From Bacillus cereus ATCC 14579 (lineage in GTDB: Bacteria > Bacillota > Bacilli > Bacillales > Bacillaceae_G): DNA of 64,000 nucleotides. Shown piece by piece: positions 8,743 through 18,108 of the stretch. The notes under the pieces were generated by a model, which worked only from the letters and a program-made list of their open reading frames with translations, had not been told where the DNA came from and did no database searches. The stretch covers positions 5,120,001 through 5,184,000 of the forward strand of contig NC_004722.1 in the NCBI RefSeq assembly GCF_000007825.1, read 5' to 3'. A program made the position numbers and the translations under genes. How positions within the stretch are numbered: the first letter of the stretch is position 1; each line of letters begins with the position of its first letter.

Positions 8743-10101
8743 ATGAGCATTGAAATATGGATTACTATTATTGTATTCTTCTTAACGATGATTGTTATCT
8801 TTTGGCGGCCTCGCGGTTTAAATGAGGCGTGGCCAGCAGCAATTGGTGCTGGCATTATCCTAATTACTGGACTTGTGTCAAAACCAGACGTCATAGATAT
8901 TGTTAGTAAAATAGGAGGGGCCTCCATAACAATATTAGCGACCATCGTCATGGCAGTTATATTAGAAAGCTTCGGCTTCTTCCATTGGTCCGCAGCGAAA
9001 CTGGCAAATCTAGCGAAGGGTTCTGGACGCCGTCTATACTGGTATATTCAATTATTATGTTTTCTTATGACTCTTTTATTTAATAACGACGGTAGTATTT
9101 TAATTACAACTCCCATTTTAATTCTTCTTCTAAAAAACCTTCAATTAAAACCACATCAACAAATTCCTTATTTATTAAGTGGCGCTTTAATCGCTACTGC
9201 ATCTAGTGCACCAATTGGTGAAAGTAATATCGTAAACTTAATTGCATTAAATATCGTTAATATGACTCTTTATATGCATACTGCTATGATGTTTGTACCT
9301 GCAACATTAGGCTTATTATTTATGTCATGGCTCATGTATTCAGTTTTGAAGAAAAAACTTCCGAAAAAATTACCTGTTTCTTCATATGATATTGAAGAAA
9401 TTTTCTTCACGAAAAACTTCCATCCACTAAAAGGAAATAATTCTGTTGATACGAAACAAAAACGGACAAGATTCATGTTAAAAGTATTAGGTTTCGTCTT
9501 CCTGATGCGCTGTCTTCTATTCGTTGCATCCTTCTTATCCATCCCAATTGAAATCGTTGCAGTACTTGGTTCACTTGTTCTTCTCATTTGGAGATGGTAC
9601 TACTTACGAACAAACCCTGTCGACATTTTGAAAAAGACACCGTGGCACATTTTAATTTTCGCCTTCTCTATGTACGTCATTATTTACGGACTCCACAACG
9701 CAGGATTAACAGCTGCACTTGTACAATGGCTCGAGCCAATTGTGAATCAGCATCTACTCTATGCTAGCTTTGCAATGGGCGGACTTGTATCCATCCTCTC
9801 TAACGTCTTCAATAACCATCCTGCCCTTATGATTGGTACAATCACATTAACAGAAATGGGACTAGATCCAGTCACATTAAAAACAATCTATCTTGCAAAC
9901 ATCATTGGTAGTGACATCGGTTCACTATTACTACCAATTGGTACACTAGCTTCACTCATTTGGATGTATATTCTGAAACAAAACAAAATTAAAGTAAAAT
10001 GGAAAGACTATTTAAGTGTATCCCTTATCGTTATCCCGCTCACAACAGTCGTCACACTATTCCTCTTATTCTACTGGGTACATCTCTTCTTTGCCTTATA
10101 A
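8743..10101 (+). CDS. ArsB/SLC13-type ion permease (YwrK-like)
   Basis: This 452-residue protein has about eleven membrane helices and the ion-transporter-superfamily pattern of two repeats, each with an asparagine/glycine-rich re-entrant segment: one around LFNNDGSILITTPI and one around NVFNNHPALMIGT. It resembles ArsB-type arsenite/antimonite permeases and B. subtilis YwrK. No arsR, arsC or arsA gene lies nearby, so arsenite efflux is only one option; a dicarboxylate or other anion is possible. The gene stands alone with its own terminator. Confidence 0.75.
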   Translation: MSIEIWITIIVFFLTMIVIFWRPRGLNEAWPAAIGAGIILITGLVSKPDVIDIVSKIGGASITILATIVMAVILESFGFFHWSAAKLANLAKGSGRRLYWYIQLLCFLMTLLFNNDGSILITTPILILLLKNLQLKPHQQIPYLLSGALIATASSAPIGESNIVNLIALNIVNMTLYMHTAMMFVPATLGLLFMSWLMYSVLKKKLPKKLPVSSYDIEEIFFTKNFHPLKGNNSVDTKQKRTRFMLKVLGFVFLMRCLLFVASFLSIPIEIVAVLGSLVLLIWRWYYLRTNPVDILKKTPWHILIFAFSMYVIIYGLHNAGLTAALVQWLEPIVNQHLLYASFAMGGLVSILSNVFNNHPALMIGTITLTEMGLDPVTLKTIYLANIIGSDIGSLLLPIGTLASLIWMYILKQNKIKVKWKDYLSVSLIVIPLTTVVTLFLLFYWVHLFFAL

Positions 10102-10106
10102 ACAAC

Positions 10107-10146
10107 AGAAGCCCCATTTGCTACCGTCTTAGCAAATGGGGCTTCT
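10107..10146. terminator. Bidirectional terminator after the ArsB-like gene
   Basis: A 16-bp perfect stem (10107-10122 with 10131-10146) and an 8-nt loop. It lies between this gene and convergent thiC. Confidence 0.8.
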
Positions 10147-10202
10147 TCTATAATAAAGTTAGGTACTACAGTGTGATCAATCAAGTAAAGAGGTGTAACA
10201 TG

Positions 10203-11963
10203 TTATTGATATAAATGACTACCAGCTTCTTTAAATTCTTCTGCTTTCTCTTTCATTCCTTTTTCAATTGCTTCTGTCGTTTCTAAATCATTTTCTTTTG
10301 CATACTCACGAATATCATGTGAAATTCTCATACTACAAAACTTCGGTCCACACATTGAACAGAAGTGAGCTGTCTTTGCCCCTTCTGCAGGCAACGTTTC
10401 ATCATGATATTCCATCGCACGTTCAGGATCTAAAGATAAATTAAATTGATCGCGCCAACGGAATTCGAAGCGTGCTTTTGAAAGTGCATCATCACGCTGA
10501 TGAGCCGTTTTATGTCCTTTCGCAAGATCAGCCGCATGCGCTGCAATTTTGTACGTAATAACACCCGTGCGTACATCATCTTTGTTTGGCAAACCTAAAT
10601 GTTCTTTCGGCGTTACATAACAAAGCATCGCTGTTCCAAACCAGCCAATCATAGCAGCTCCAATCGCCGATGTAATATGGTCATAACCTGGTGCAATATC
10701 TGTCGTTAGTGGCCCAAGTGTATAAAACGGCGCGCCCTGACAAATATCAAGCTCTTTCTCCATATTCTCTTTAATTAAGTGCATCGGTACGTGTCCAGGT
10801 CCTTCGATCATAACTTGCACATCATGTTTCCAAGCAATTTTGGTTAATTCACCAAGTGTTTCAAGCTCAGAGAATTGTGCTTCGTCATTTGCATCTGCAA
10901 TCGATCCTGGACGTAATCCATCTCCAAGAGAGAACGAAACATCGTACTGCTTCATAATTTCACAAATCTCTTCAAAATGAGTATATAGGAAGTTTTCTTT
11001 ATGATGGAATAAACACCACTGCGCCATAATCGAACCACCGCGCGAAACGATACCTGTCGTACGCTTTGCCGTGATTGGAATGTAACGAAGCAATACACCA
11101 GCGTGAATTGTAAAGTAATCAACGCCTTGCTCCGCCTGCTCAATTAACGTATCACGATATACTTCCCACGTTAAATCTTCTGCAATTCCGTTTACTTTTT
11201 CCAGCGCTTGATAAATCGGTACAGTTCCAACTGGTACAGGCGCGTTACGAATAATCCACTCACGCGTCGTATGAATATTTTTACCTGTAGATAAATCCAT
11301 AATCGTATCTGCACCCCAGCGCGTTGCCCATGTCATCTTCTCTACTTCTTCTGCAATCGAAGAAGATACAGCTGAGTTTCCGATATTCGCGTTTACCTTC
11401 ACATGGAAATTACGCCCGATGATCATCGGTTCAGCTTCTGGATGATTAATATTCGCTGGTAAAATAGCGCGGCCTTCTGCGATTTCCTTACGAACAAACT
11501 CCGGCTCTACCCCTTCACGAATCGCAACATACTCCATCTCAGACGTAATAATGCCATTACGTGCATAGTGCATTTGCGTAACGTTTGCACCTTGCTTTGC
11601 TCTAAGTGGCTTGCGATCCATCTGCGGGAAAACAGGTGTATGTTTCGAAGCCACTTTCACACCGTCATCCTCTGGTTTCACTTCACGCCCTTCGTATGCT
11701 TCTACATCACCACGCCCCAGAATCCAAGAATGGCGCGGCGTTGGAATCCCCTTTTCTAACTCCACTTTATACTCAGGATCCGTATAAGGGCCGCTCGTAT
11801 CATACACACGAATTGGCGGATTTGGAACGCCATTCGTTTCGCTTTGTTCAATCTCACGCATCGGTACTTTCATGCCTTCTCGTGGTCCATCCACATATAC
11901 TTTCTTACTCCCTGGTAAACTCGATTTCAATTCAATTTGCTCAGCTGAAACAGATTGTTTCAT
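10203..11963 (-). CDS. thiC: Phosphomethylpyrimidine synthase ThiC
   Basis: ThiC is a radical-SAM enzyme that rearranges 5-aminoimidazole ribotide into hydroxymethylpyrimidine phosphate for thiamine synthesis. The 586-residue sequence is highly typical, with the C-terminal cluster motif CSMCGPKFCSM that binds [4Fe-4S] and conserved blocks such as EGPGHVPMH and GPLTTDIAPGYDH. The start at 11963 is chosen because it matches the ThiC N-terminus and follows a G-rich AGGGGGGC site; the frame open to 12014 runs toward the riboswitch terminator. Upstream lies a TPP riboswitch with a terminator, so thiamine represses it. Confidence 0.97.
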   Translation of the reverse strand: MKQSVSAEQIELKSSLPGSKKVYVDGPREGMKVPMREIEQSETNGVPNPPIRVYDTSGPYTDPEYKVELEKGIPTPRHSWILGRGDVEAYEGREVKPEDDGVKVASKHTPVFPQMDRKPLRAKQGANVTQMHYARNGIITSEMEYVAIREGVEPEFVRKEIAEGRAILPANINHPEAEPMIIGRNFHVKVNANIGNSAVSSSIAEEVEKMTWATRWGADTIMDLSTGKNIHTTREWIIRNAPVPVGTVPIYQALEKVNGIAEDLTWEVYRDTLIEQAEQGVDYFTIHAGVLLRYIPITAKRTTGIVSRGGSIMAQWCLFHHKENFLYTHFEEICEIMKQYDVSFSLGDGLRPGSIADANDEAQFSELETLGELTKIAWKHDVQVMIEGPGHVPMHLIKENMEKELDICQGAPFYTLGPLTTDIAPGYDHITSAIGAAMIGWFGTAMLCYVTPKEHLGLPNKDDVRTGVITYKIAAHAADLAKGHKTAHQRDDALSKARFEFRWRDQFNLSLDPERAMEYHDETLPAEGAKTAHFCSMCGPKFCSMRISHDIREYAKENDLETTEAIEKGMKEKAEEFKEAGSHLYQ

Positions 11964-12027
11964 AAATTTTATTGCCCCCCTGTTCGTGACAAGGACGAGA
12001 TATGGCCAGCGCATGCCAAAATAAAAA

Positions 12028-12061
12028 GAGCCAGGTCCATAAAAAAATAAGGACCTGGCTC
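12028..12061 (-). terminator. Riboswitch-controlled intrinsic terminator of thiC
   Basis: In the minus-strand RNA an 11-bp perfect stem (GAGCCAGGUCC with GGACCUGGCUC) is followed by a U run. It lies between the TPP aptamer and thiC and is the expression platform. Its 5' arm is also complementary, with a 5-nt bulge, to the aptamer segment at 12109-12124. Confidence 0.88.
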
Positions 12062-12090
12062 ATAAAGACATCATTATGTAAAGCCGTTAA

Positions 12091-12184
12091 CTTCCCTACG
12101 CTGGTACGAGCCAGATCAGGTCCAAAGGGTTAAGAAGTTCACGCGCTTCTCTCTCAGCCTACGCATACGTTAGGCACCCCTAGT
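12091..12184 (-). promoter_or_regulatory. TPP riboswitch (THI element)
   Basis: Read on the minus strand it carries the THI-box landmarks: a GGGGUGCC start, the CUGAGA loop, and the conserved ACCUGAUCUGG followed by GUACCAGCGUAGGGAAG. It sits between the thiC promoter region and the thiC terminator. Binding of thiamine pyrophosphate should favour termination. Confidence 0.96.
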
Positions 12185-12262
12185 TTATCACTGATTTAAT
12201 TTTCAATACTTTCCCATCATACACCATAATCTGAAAAATTCAAAGCTTATTTCTTTTGCTCT

Positions 12263-13924
12263 TTACGGAATCATCCACGTTAAATAATACGCCTGCACAT
12301 ACGTCATAATACCAACAATAATTACGAAGAATAAGCTATGCTTCACTGTAAAACGGAACAAATCCGATTCTTTTCCAGCAAGACCAACCGCTGCACAAGC
12401 GATCGCAATCGACTGCGGGGAAATCATTTTACCTGTTACACCGCCTGTTGTATTTGCTGCAACGAGGAGCACTTCAGATACGCCGACTTGCTGCGCTGTA
12501 ATGGCTTGTAAATTTGAGAACAGTGCATTCGCAGACGTATCAGACCCTGTTAGGAATACGCCAATCCAGCCTAAGAATGGTGAGAAGAACGGGAATAGGC
12601 CGCCAGTTCCGGCTAATGCTAACGCTAACGTGGAAGATAGACCAGAATAGTTTGCGATAAATGCAAACCCTAGTACGAATCCGATAGATAGAATTGGCAT
12701 TTTTAATTCGCTTAACGTTTCTTTAAATGTCAATACTGCATCTTTTACATTCATTTTCAAAATAAACATGGAAATGATACACGCAATTAAAATCGCTGTT
12801 CCGGTTGCCGATAATACATCAAACTTCAAAATTGCCTCGTAAGGCGTTGGTTTATTTACAATTGGCTCTGCTTTCATTACTAGATTATGCAGACCTGGAA
12901 TTTCAAACTTAAATACAAGACTTTCTAAAGCCCCTCCTGGAGTGAATAATGCCTTAAAGAAACTTTGGCTCCAAATGACTACCATAACCGTTAATACGAT
13001 AAATGGGGACCATGCCTTCACTACTTTTCCAAACGTTAATTTCGGCATCGATGCCGCTGTCGTTGTTGCTGCTACTTCACTATTTACTTGCCCAGATTGA
13101 TAAATTTCTTTCGGCTGCCAAACTTTTAAGAACAGCGCTAAACTAATTAAACTTACAAGTGCCGATGTAATATCCGGAAGTTCTGGTCCTAAAAATGTCG
13201 CTGTAATGAACTGCGTAATCGCAAATGAACTACCCGCTACAAATAACGCAGGCCACGTTTGTCGTATCCCCTTAAATCCATCCATTAAAAATACGATAAA
13301 GAATGGCACAAATAATGATAGGAACGGTAATTGATGCCCAGCCATTTGTCCAATTTTATGTGGATCAATACCTGTTACTTGTCCAGCGACTGTAATCGGA
13401 ATTCCCATCGCTCCGAACGCCACTGGTGCAGTATTTGCAATCAAACAAAGACCTGCTGCGTATAAAGGATTTAACCCAAGTCCCGCAAGAAGTGCTGCTG
13501 TAATCGCTACTGGTGCCCCAAATCCTGCCGCTCCTTCTAAAAATGCTCCAAATGAAAATCCAATTAAAATAACAAGTAGACGATGATCGTTCGTAATCGA
13601 TAATACCGATGCACGAATCACATCGAATTGACCTGTTTTCACAGAAATTTTATATAAAAATACCGACATAATGATAATCCAAGCAATTGGCCATAATCCG
13701 TATAAGAAACCATATCCGGTCGCTGCCATTGCCATCGTGAACGGCATTTTATAAGCGAATAACGCTACTAAAACTGTAAGTACAACTGTAATAAATCCTG
13801 CCACATACCCTTTCATGCGGAAAACTGCTAAAGCTAAGAAAAAAAAGATAATCGGAATAAGTGCTACCGCTGCCGAAATCCAAATGTTTCCGAATGGATC
13901 ATAAACTTGTGTCCATGTGTTCAT
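12263..13924 (-). CDS. lctP: L-lactate permease (LctP/LldP family)
   Basis: This 553-residue protein has about thirteen membrane helices and the family blocks GAFLEGAAGFGAPVAI, TAPVAFGAMGIPI and GSDTSANALFSNLQ. It transports L-lactate, and often glycolate, with protons. The start has a GGGGGAGAG site. A near-consensus cre site lies about 100 bp upstream (14022-14037), so carbon catabolite control by CcpA is likely. An imperfect AGGT-N6-ACCT repeat at 13983-13996 might be a GntR-type operator, but that is weak. No lactate dehydrogenase gene is adjacent. Confidence 0.94.
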   Translation of the reverse strand: MNTWTQVYDPFGNIWISAAVALIPIIFFFLALAVFRMKGYVAGFITVVLTVLVALFAYKMPFTMAMAATGYGFLYGLWPIAWIIIMSVFLYKISVKTGQFDVIRASVLSITNDHRLLVILIGFSFGAFLEGAAGFGAPVAITAALLAGLGLNPLYAAGLCLIANTAPVAFGAMGIPITVAGQVTGIDPHKIGQMAGHQLPFLSLFVPFFIVFLMDGFKGIRQTWPALFVAGSSFAITQFITATFLGPELPDITSALVSLISLALFLKVWQPKEIYQSGQVNSEVAATTTAASMPKLTFGKVVKAWSPFIVLTVMVVIWSQSFFKALFTPGGALESLVFKFEIPGLHNLVMKAEPIVNKPTPYEAILKFDVLSATGTAILIACIISMFILKMNVKDAVLTFKETLSELKMPILSIGFVLGFAFIANYSGLSSTLALALAGTGGLFPFFSPFLGWIGVFLTGSDTSANALFSNLQAITAQQVGVSEVLLVAANTTGGVTGKMISPQSIAIACAAVGLAGKESDLFRFTVKHSLFFVIIVGIMTYVQAYYLTWMIP

Positions 13925-14021
13925 TGTTCTCTCCCCCTAAAGAATCCCCTTTTAAATAGAATAACCTCATCAATAGACTATCAGGTCATCATACCTTTAA
14001 GTCTAAAATAAAAAAACGTTT

Positions 14022-14037
14022 AAGAAAACGTTTTCAA
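14022..14037. promoter_or_regulatory. Putative cre (CcpA) site upstream of lactate permease
   Basis: The palindromic AGAAAACGTTTTCAA closely fits the cre consensus (TGWAARCGYTWNCA) except for its first base. Its place about 100 bp upstream of the permease start fits repression by CcpA. Confidence 0.5.
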
Positions 14038-14220
14038 CAACTTTCATTTATACTGTACCATAACAATTTCCATTAAAAAAGATTTTTTTGAAAATTTTAT
14101 CATTTGACGAAAAAATCTTACAAAATCGTCATGTTCCTGTAATGTTCATCGATAGAAAGCTTGCAAAATTTATTGCATAATAATAGTATAACAACGGACA
14201 TTATTTATGAGGTGATATAT

Positions 14221-14538
14221 ATGAATGGAAACAAAATATTAGCTGCTTTATCGTACTTTAGTGTACTATTTGCCCCTATCTTATTCCCAATTATCGTTTG
14301 GATTGTGGGGGACGCTGAAACAAAGCCACATGCAAAACGTGCTCTATGGACACACATCATTCCAAGTATTGCTACATTTATCGGCGTAGCCATTTTAGGA
14401 ATTATGGGCATGGGATCTGACCAAGCAGATGTAACACTTGGAATTGGATCAATGATTGTCTTAGCTATTTGCGGAATCATCAGCTTATACTACTTCATCT
14501 GGAACATTGTAAAAGGAATTAAAGTACTGAAAGCTTAA
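14221..14538 (+). CDS. DUF4870-type small membrane protein
   Basis: This 105-residue protein has three predicted membrane helices and the DUF4870 layout: an N-terminal LAALSYFSVLFAPILFPIIVW helix, a conserved HAKRALWTHI loop, and two further helices. The function of the family is unknown. The start at 14221 has a GAGGTGATATAT site; the longer frame from 14161 has none. It is a single gene between divergent lctP and a strong terminator. Confidence 0.8.
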   Translation: MNGNKILAALSYFSVLFAPILFPIIVWIVGDAETKPHAKRALWTHIIPSIATFIGVAILGIMGMGSDQADVTLGIGSMIVLAICGIISLYYFIWNIVKGIKVLKA

Positions 14539-14540
14539 TT

Positions 14541-14560
14541 TTAAACAAACGTTTGTTTAA
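14541..14560. repeat. Perfect 20-bp palindrome
   Basis: TTAAACAAACGTTTGTTTAA is a perfect inverted repeat just after the DUF4870 gene and abutting the terminator. It looks like a TetR-type operator but lies at gene ends, so it may only form a second hairpin. Confidence 0.5.
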
Positions 14561-14593
14561 AAAAGGACCCTTGCAAATTGCAAGGGTCCTTTT
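14561..14593. terminator. Bidirectional terminator
   Basis: A 16-bp perfect stem (14561-14576 with 14578-14593), A run before and T run after. It ends both the DUF4870 gene and the convergent DUF2227-type gene. Confidence 0.85.
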
Positions 14594-14608
14594 CCTAATT
14601 CGTTCACT

Positions 14609-15100
14609 TTATCTTCTGCGTTTCTTCTTTTTTCTCATCATTTTCTTTCGGCGCGTATTCACTTTATCCGCTATAATGTGAAGCGTACTTGCCACAACAA
14701 TTCCCATTAAGAACGTTACAATTTCAACCTCATGTTTCTTCGCAATTTCTATTAAATTACCATCCAGTGCGATTACATTTAATAGAAATAAAAATGGAGA
14801 AAAGACGATTAACATGTACGCAATACGAATCACATCACCAAGTATAATCGTATGCGTAAAGAAAGATCGATGCGGCATTACTTTTTTATAAGGATACCAA
14901 AATATACGTAAGAAACCCCATTTGTTATAAGCATTACTGTACGTATCTAAATCTGGTGTTAAAAATGAAGTACCTACTAAAAAACCAATTGCAAAAGTTA
15001 ATAAAAAATCAAAATTTGTTAATCCATACGAAAAGAGAAAAAACAAAACAACCGGAAGGGATATTAAGTTTATTTTCGTATGCGTTCTTCCTGATGGCAT
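14609..15100 (-). CDS. DUF2227-type putative metal-binding membrane protein
   Basis: This 163-residue protein opens with MPSGRTHTKIN, the hallmark start of DUF2227 proteins, where the early His and later Asp/His residues (LTPDLDTYSN, PHRSFFTH) are thought to bind metal. Three or four membrane helices are visible, and the tail is extremely basic (KKMMRKKKKRRR). It is related to the YdjM-like metal-dependent hydrolase fold. The substrate is unknown. A GCGAGGAAG site precedes the ATG. Confidence 0.7.
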   Translation of the reverse strand: MPSGRTHTKINLISLPVVLFFLFSYGLTNFDFLLTFAIGFLVGTSFLTPDLDTYSNAYNKWGFLRIFWYPYKKVMPHRSFFTHTIILGDVIRIAYMLIVFSPFLFLLNVIALDGNLIEIAKKHEVEIVTFLMGIVVASTLHIIADKVNTRRKKMMRKKKKRRR

Positions 15101-15150
15101 AATGCACTTCCTCGCTTACGTTCGTCCTGTCACCTTATGACAGGTTTCAC

Positions 15151-15516
15151 CTATTGACCTAATTTCTGATCGATAAATGTTGTGTCTATATCCGAACCAA
15201 ACCATTCTGCCAACTTCACTCGTGCCTTATCTTTCACATCTTCATTGACGTATAACGACACCTGTATTAGTGCGGCCGTTAACGCCCCTAAATCATCCGT
15301 ATAGCCAATTCCAGCAATGAAATCTGGAATCGCATCAATCGGTGCAATAAAATAAGCAAGTGCTCCAATTACAATAATTTTCACTCGTTTTGGAACATCG
15401 GGTCTTTGCAAAACGTAAAACAGTAATAAACTTGCATAAATGACCGACTCCCCAGCTTGCTTTGCAACATGTTTTACTTTCTTCCAAAACGCTTCAACTG
15501 AAAATTTTTGTTTCAT
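15151..15516 (-). CDS. YkvA-family DUF1232 protein
   Basis: This 121-residue protein carries the DUF1232 core with YFIAPIDAIPDFIAGIGYTDDLGAL, including the typical P-x-D-x-I-P-D motif, and two hydrophobic segments. The function is unknown. The start at 15516 has GGGAGG eight nt upstream; the frame from 15591 lacks a site. It lies directly upstream of the DUF2227-type gene on the same strand with a 50-bp gap, so the two may be co-transcribed. Confidence 0.82.
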   Translation of the reverse strand: MKQKFSVEAFWKKVKHVAKQAGESVIYASLLLFYVLQRPDVPKRVKIIVIGALAYFIAPIDAIPDFIAGIGYTDDLGALTAALIQVSLYVNEDVKDKARVKLAEWFGSDIDTTFIDQKLGQ

Positions 15517-15591
15517 GTAAAAAGCCTCCCTATTTTTAAAAAGAAATAAGCTACAATATGTTATCAGTAAAAGTTCATGGAAATTACACAA

Positions 15592-16062
15592 AACCTATCA
15601 ATGAACTTTTATTGTAACAAACAAACCAAAAAAGAACAAGTGTTCGTTAATTTTCACACGATTTCCTTCATATAATAGATTTCTAGATAACCCTTATCCA
15701 TCTTCGTTTCTTATTTCTCAACAAAGAAAATTTTCACTTCTACTTAACATTCTGCTCTACCTTTGTTATATTTTCTAGTTGACGGACATATAAACGAATG
15801 TTAAAGTTTTCTCTGGTAGTGACAAATCTTATACAAAAAATGTAAAATGTTATAGTGTTTCTCAGAAATGAATTTTGTTGTATAATACAGAAATGACGTT
15901 ATGCTTATGAGCAACAAAAGAAACCAAAAGGGTATGCATAGTTATAGTCGTATATGGGTGAATATAGAACCTTTAATTATGGCCAAGAAAACTATGTATT
16001 TTTTATTTTAGCATTTTTCGCTCCAAAATCGACCAAGCCTGATAGAGAAAGGGTGGAAATGA
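15592..16062. other. 471-bp non-coding region upstream of the LTA synthase
   Basis: AT-rich. A good -10 box (TATAAT, 15881-15886) lies about 180 bp before the LTA synthase start, giving a long leader. Short frames in the leader lack convincing start signals. No known riboswitch was recognised. Confidence 0.5.
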
Positions 16063-17991
16063 ATGAAAGAAACCTTGAAATCACAATTTCAAAATGTGCG
16101 TTTCACTGTATTCGTAGCTTTAGCCTTATGGCTAAAAACTTACCTTATTACACGCACAAGCTTTGATTTAAAACTTGAATCTTTCATGCAAGAATTCATT
16201 TTATTCCTTAGCCCATTAGCAGCATCATTACTGCTTGTTGGTCTTGCATTATTTGCAAAAGGGAAAAAACGTAACTATATAGCACTTGGAATTAATTTTG
16301 TCTTAACAATCGTTCTTGTTGGTAACGTAATGTTCTACGGATTCTACAATGACTTCGTTACATTACCGGTGCTAGGACAAACATCTAACTTCGGAAGTTT
16401 AGGTTCTAGTGTGAAAGAATTATTTAACTACAAAATTATCCTTGCATTTGCAGACATTATCGTTTTCTTCGTTCTATTAAAGAAAATGAAGAACTTTGCA
16501 CCTACAGAGCGTGTAGCACGCCCGATGCGTTCTCTATACTTCGTATCAACAGTTGCTATTTTCTTCGCAAACTTAGGACTTGCAGAAGCTGAACGCCCAG
16601 AACTATTAACACGTTCATTCGACCGCGTTATGCTTGTTAAAAACTTAGGATTATATGTACACCAAGTATACGATCTTGGCTTACAAGCAAAATCAAGTTC
16701 ACAAAAAGCGTTCGCTGACGGTAGTAAATTACAAGAAACAGAAAACTACGTAAAAACAACACACAGTAAACCAGATCCAAATATGTTCGGTACTGCAAAA
16801 GGGAAAAACGTAATTGTTGTCTCTCTTGAGTCATTACAAACATTCTTAATTGGTGCAACAGTTAACGGACAAGAAGTTACACCATTCTTAAACCAATTTA
16901 CGAAAGAAAGTTATTACTTTGATAACTTCTTCCATCAAACTGGTCAAGGTAAAACATCTGATGCTGAATTCCTAGTAGATACTTCGTTATATCCACTAGA
17001 CCGCGGTGCTGTATTCTTCACACACGGTAACAATGAATATACAGCAACTCCAGAAATTTTACGTCAGCAAGGGTATCACACGTCGGTATTCCACGCAAAC
17101 AACGCAACATTCTGGAACCGTAACATTATGTATCCAGCACTTGGTTATGATCGTTACTACAACGAACTTGACTACAAGATTACGCCAGAAACAAAATTAA
17201 ACTGGGGATTAAAAGATATCGAGTACTTCGATCAATCTATTGATATGTTAAAACAAGTGAAGCAACCATTCTATACTCGCTTCCTTACTTTAACGAATCA
17301 TTACCCATTCACTTACGATGACAGTACAAAATTAATCGACGAATACAATTCTGGTGATGGAGTATTTGACCGTTACATGGTAACTGCTCGTTACTTAGAC
17401 GAAGCAATGAAACACTTTATTGAGCGTCTAAAAGCAGAAGGTATTTACGACAACTCAGTAATCGTATTCTACGGTGACCACTACGGTATTTCTGAAAACC
17501 ATAACCGTGCAATGGCACAGTTCTTAGGAAAAGAAGAAATCACTGCATTTGACCATATGAACTTACAAAAAACACCGATGTTTATTCACGTTCCAGGTCA
17601 AAAAGAAGGTAAAACAATTTCGAAACCAACTGGTGAAATTGACATTAAACCAACTATTCTAAACTTACTTGGTGTAGATTCTACAAATGACGTTCGATTC
17701 GGTCATGATGTATTCTCACCTGATAATAAAGGATTCGTTGTTCTTCGTGACGGTAGCTTCGTTACAGATAAATATATGTACACAAACAGTACATTCTATG
17801 ACCGTGCTACTGGCGAAGTTGTACAATTACCGAAAGAAGAATCTCAACCACTAATTGATCGCGCCCAAAATGAATTGAACATGTCTGATAAAATCATTGA
17901 AGGTGACTTACTTCGCTTCTCTGAAAGTAATAAGATCAAAACTGGTGAAGTAAAAACAGTTATTAAAGAAGAAAAGAAGAGTGCTGAGTAA
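16063..17991 (+). CDS. ltaS: Lipoteichoic acid synthase family protein
   Basis: This 642-residue protein has five N-terminal membrane helices (to about residue 175), an exposed linker with a likely signal peptidase site near SQKAFADG, and a C-terminal sulfatase-like domain. The catalytic Thr298 lies in GQGKTSDAEF, with a metal Glu in VSLESLQ and later metal residues in the FYGDHYG block. It polymerises glycerol phosphate from phosphatidylglycerol onto the lipid anchor outside the cell. B. cereus-group genomes encode several paralogues, so whether this one is a polymerase or a primase is open. The start follows AAAGGGTGG. Confidence 0.93.
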   Translation: MKETLKSQFQNVRFTVFVALALWLKTYLITRTSFDLKLESFMQEFILFLSPLAASLLLVGLALFAKGKKRNYIALGINFVLTIVLVGNVMFYGFYNDFVTLPVLGQTSNFGSLGSSVKELFNYKIILAFADIIVFFVLLKKMKNFAPTERVARPMRSLYFVSTVAIFFANLGLAEAERPELLTRSFDRVMLVKNLGLYVHQVYDLGLQAKSSSQKAFADGSKLQETENYVKTTHSKPDPNMFGTAKGKNVIVVSLESLQTFLIGATVNGQEVTPFLNQFTKESYYFDNFFHQTGQGKTSDAEFLVDTSLYPLDRGAVFFTHGNNEYTATPEILRQQGYHTSVFHANNATFWNRNIMYPALGYDRYYNELDYKITPETKLNWGLKDIEYFDQSIDMLKQVKQPFYTRFLTLTNHYPFTYDDSTKLIDEYNSGDGVFDRYMVTARYLDEAMKHFIERLKAEGIYDNSVIVFYGDHYGISENHNRAMAQFLGKEEITAFDHMNLQKTPMFIHVPGQKEGKTISKPTGEIDIKPTILNLLGVDSTNDVRFGHDVFSPDNKGFVVLRDGSFVTDKYMYTNSTFYDRATGEVVQLPKEESQPLIDRAQNELNMSDKIIEGDLLRFSESNKIKTGEVKTVIKEEKKSAE

Positions 17992-18008
17992 TCTCAGCCT
18001 CTTTTTTT
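17979..18008 (+). terminator. Terminator of the LTA synthase gene
   Basis: GAG/GCTGAG stem around a TAAT loop followed by CTC and seven or more T. The stop codon lies inside the loop. Confidence 0.75.
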
Positions 18009-18108
18009 ATTTTCTTCCATACAACTACTTATATTCATTAACTTTAAAATTACATAACCTTTACCAAATATTCACATAGTGTTAATGAAGAATCTCTATA
18101 ATAAAATA

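Noticed and set aside
15934..16166. Short leader frames (25 and 70 codons) ahead of the LTA synthase
   Set aside because: Start signals are weak and the longer one overlaps the LTA synthase start; no attenuator structure was seen.
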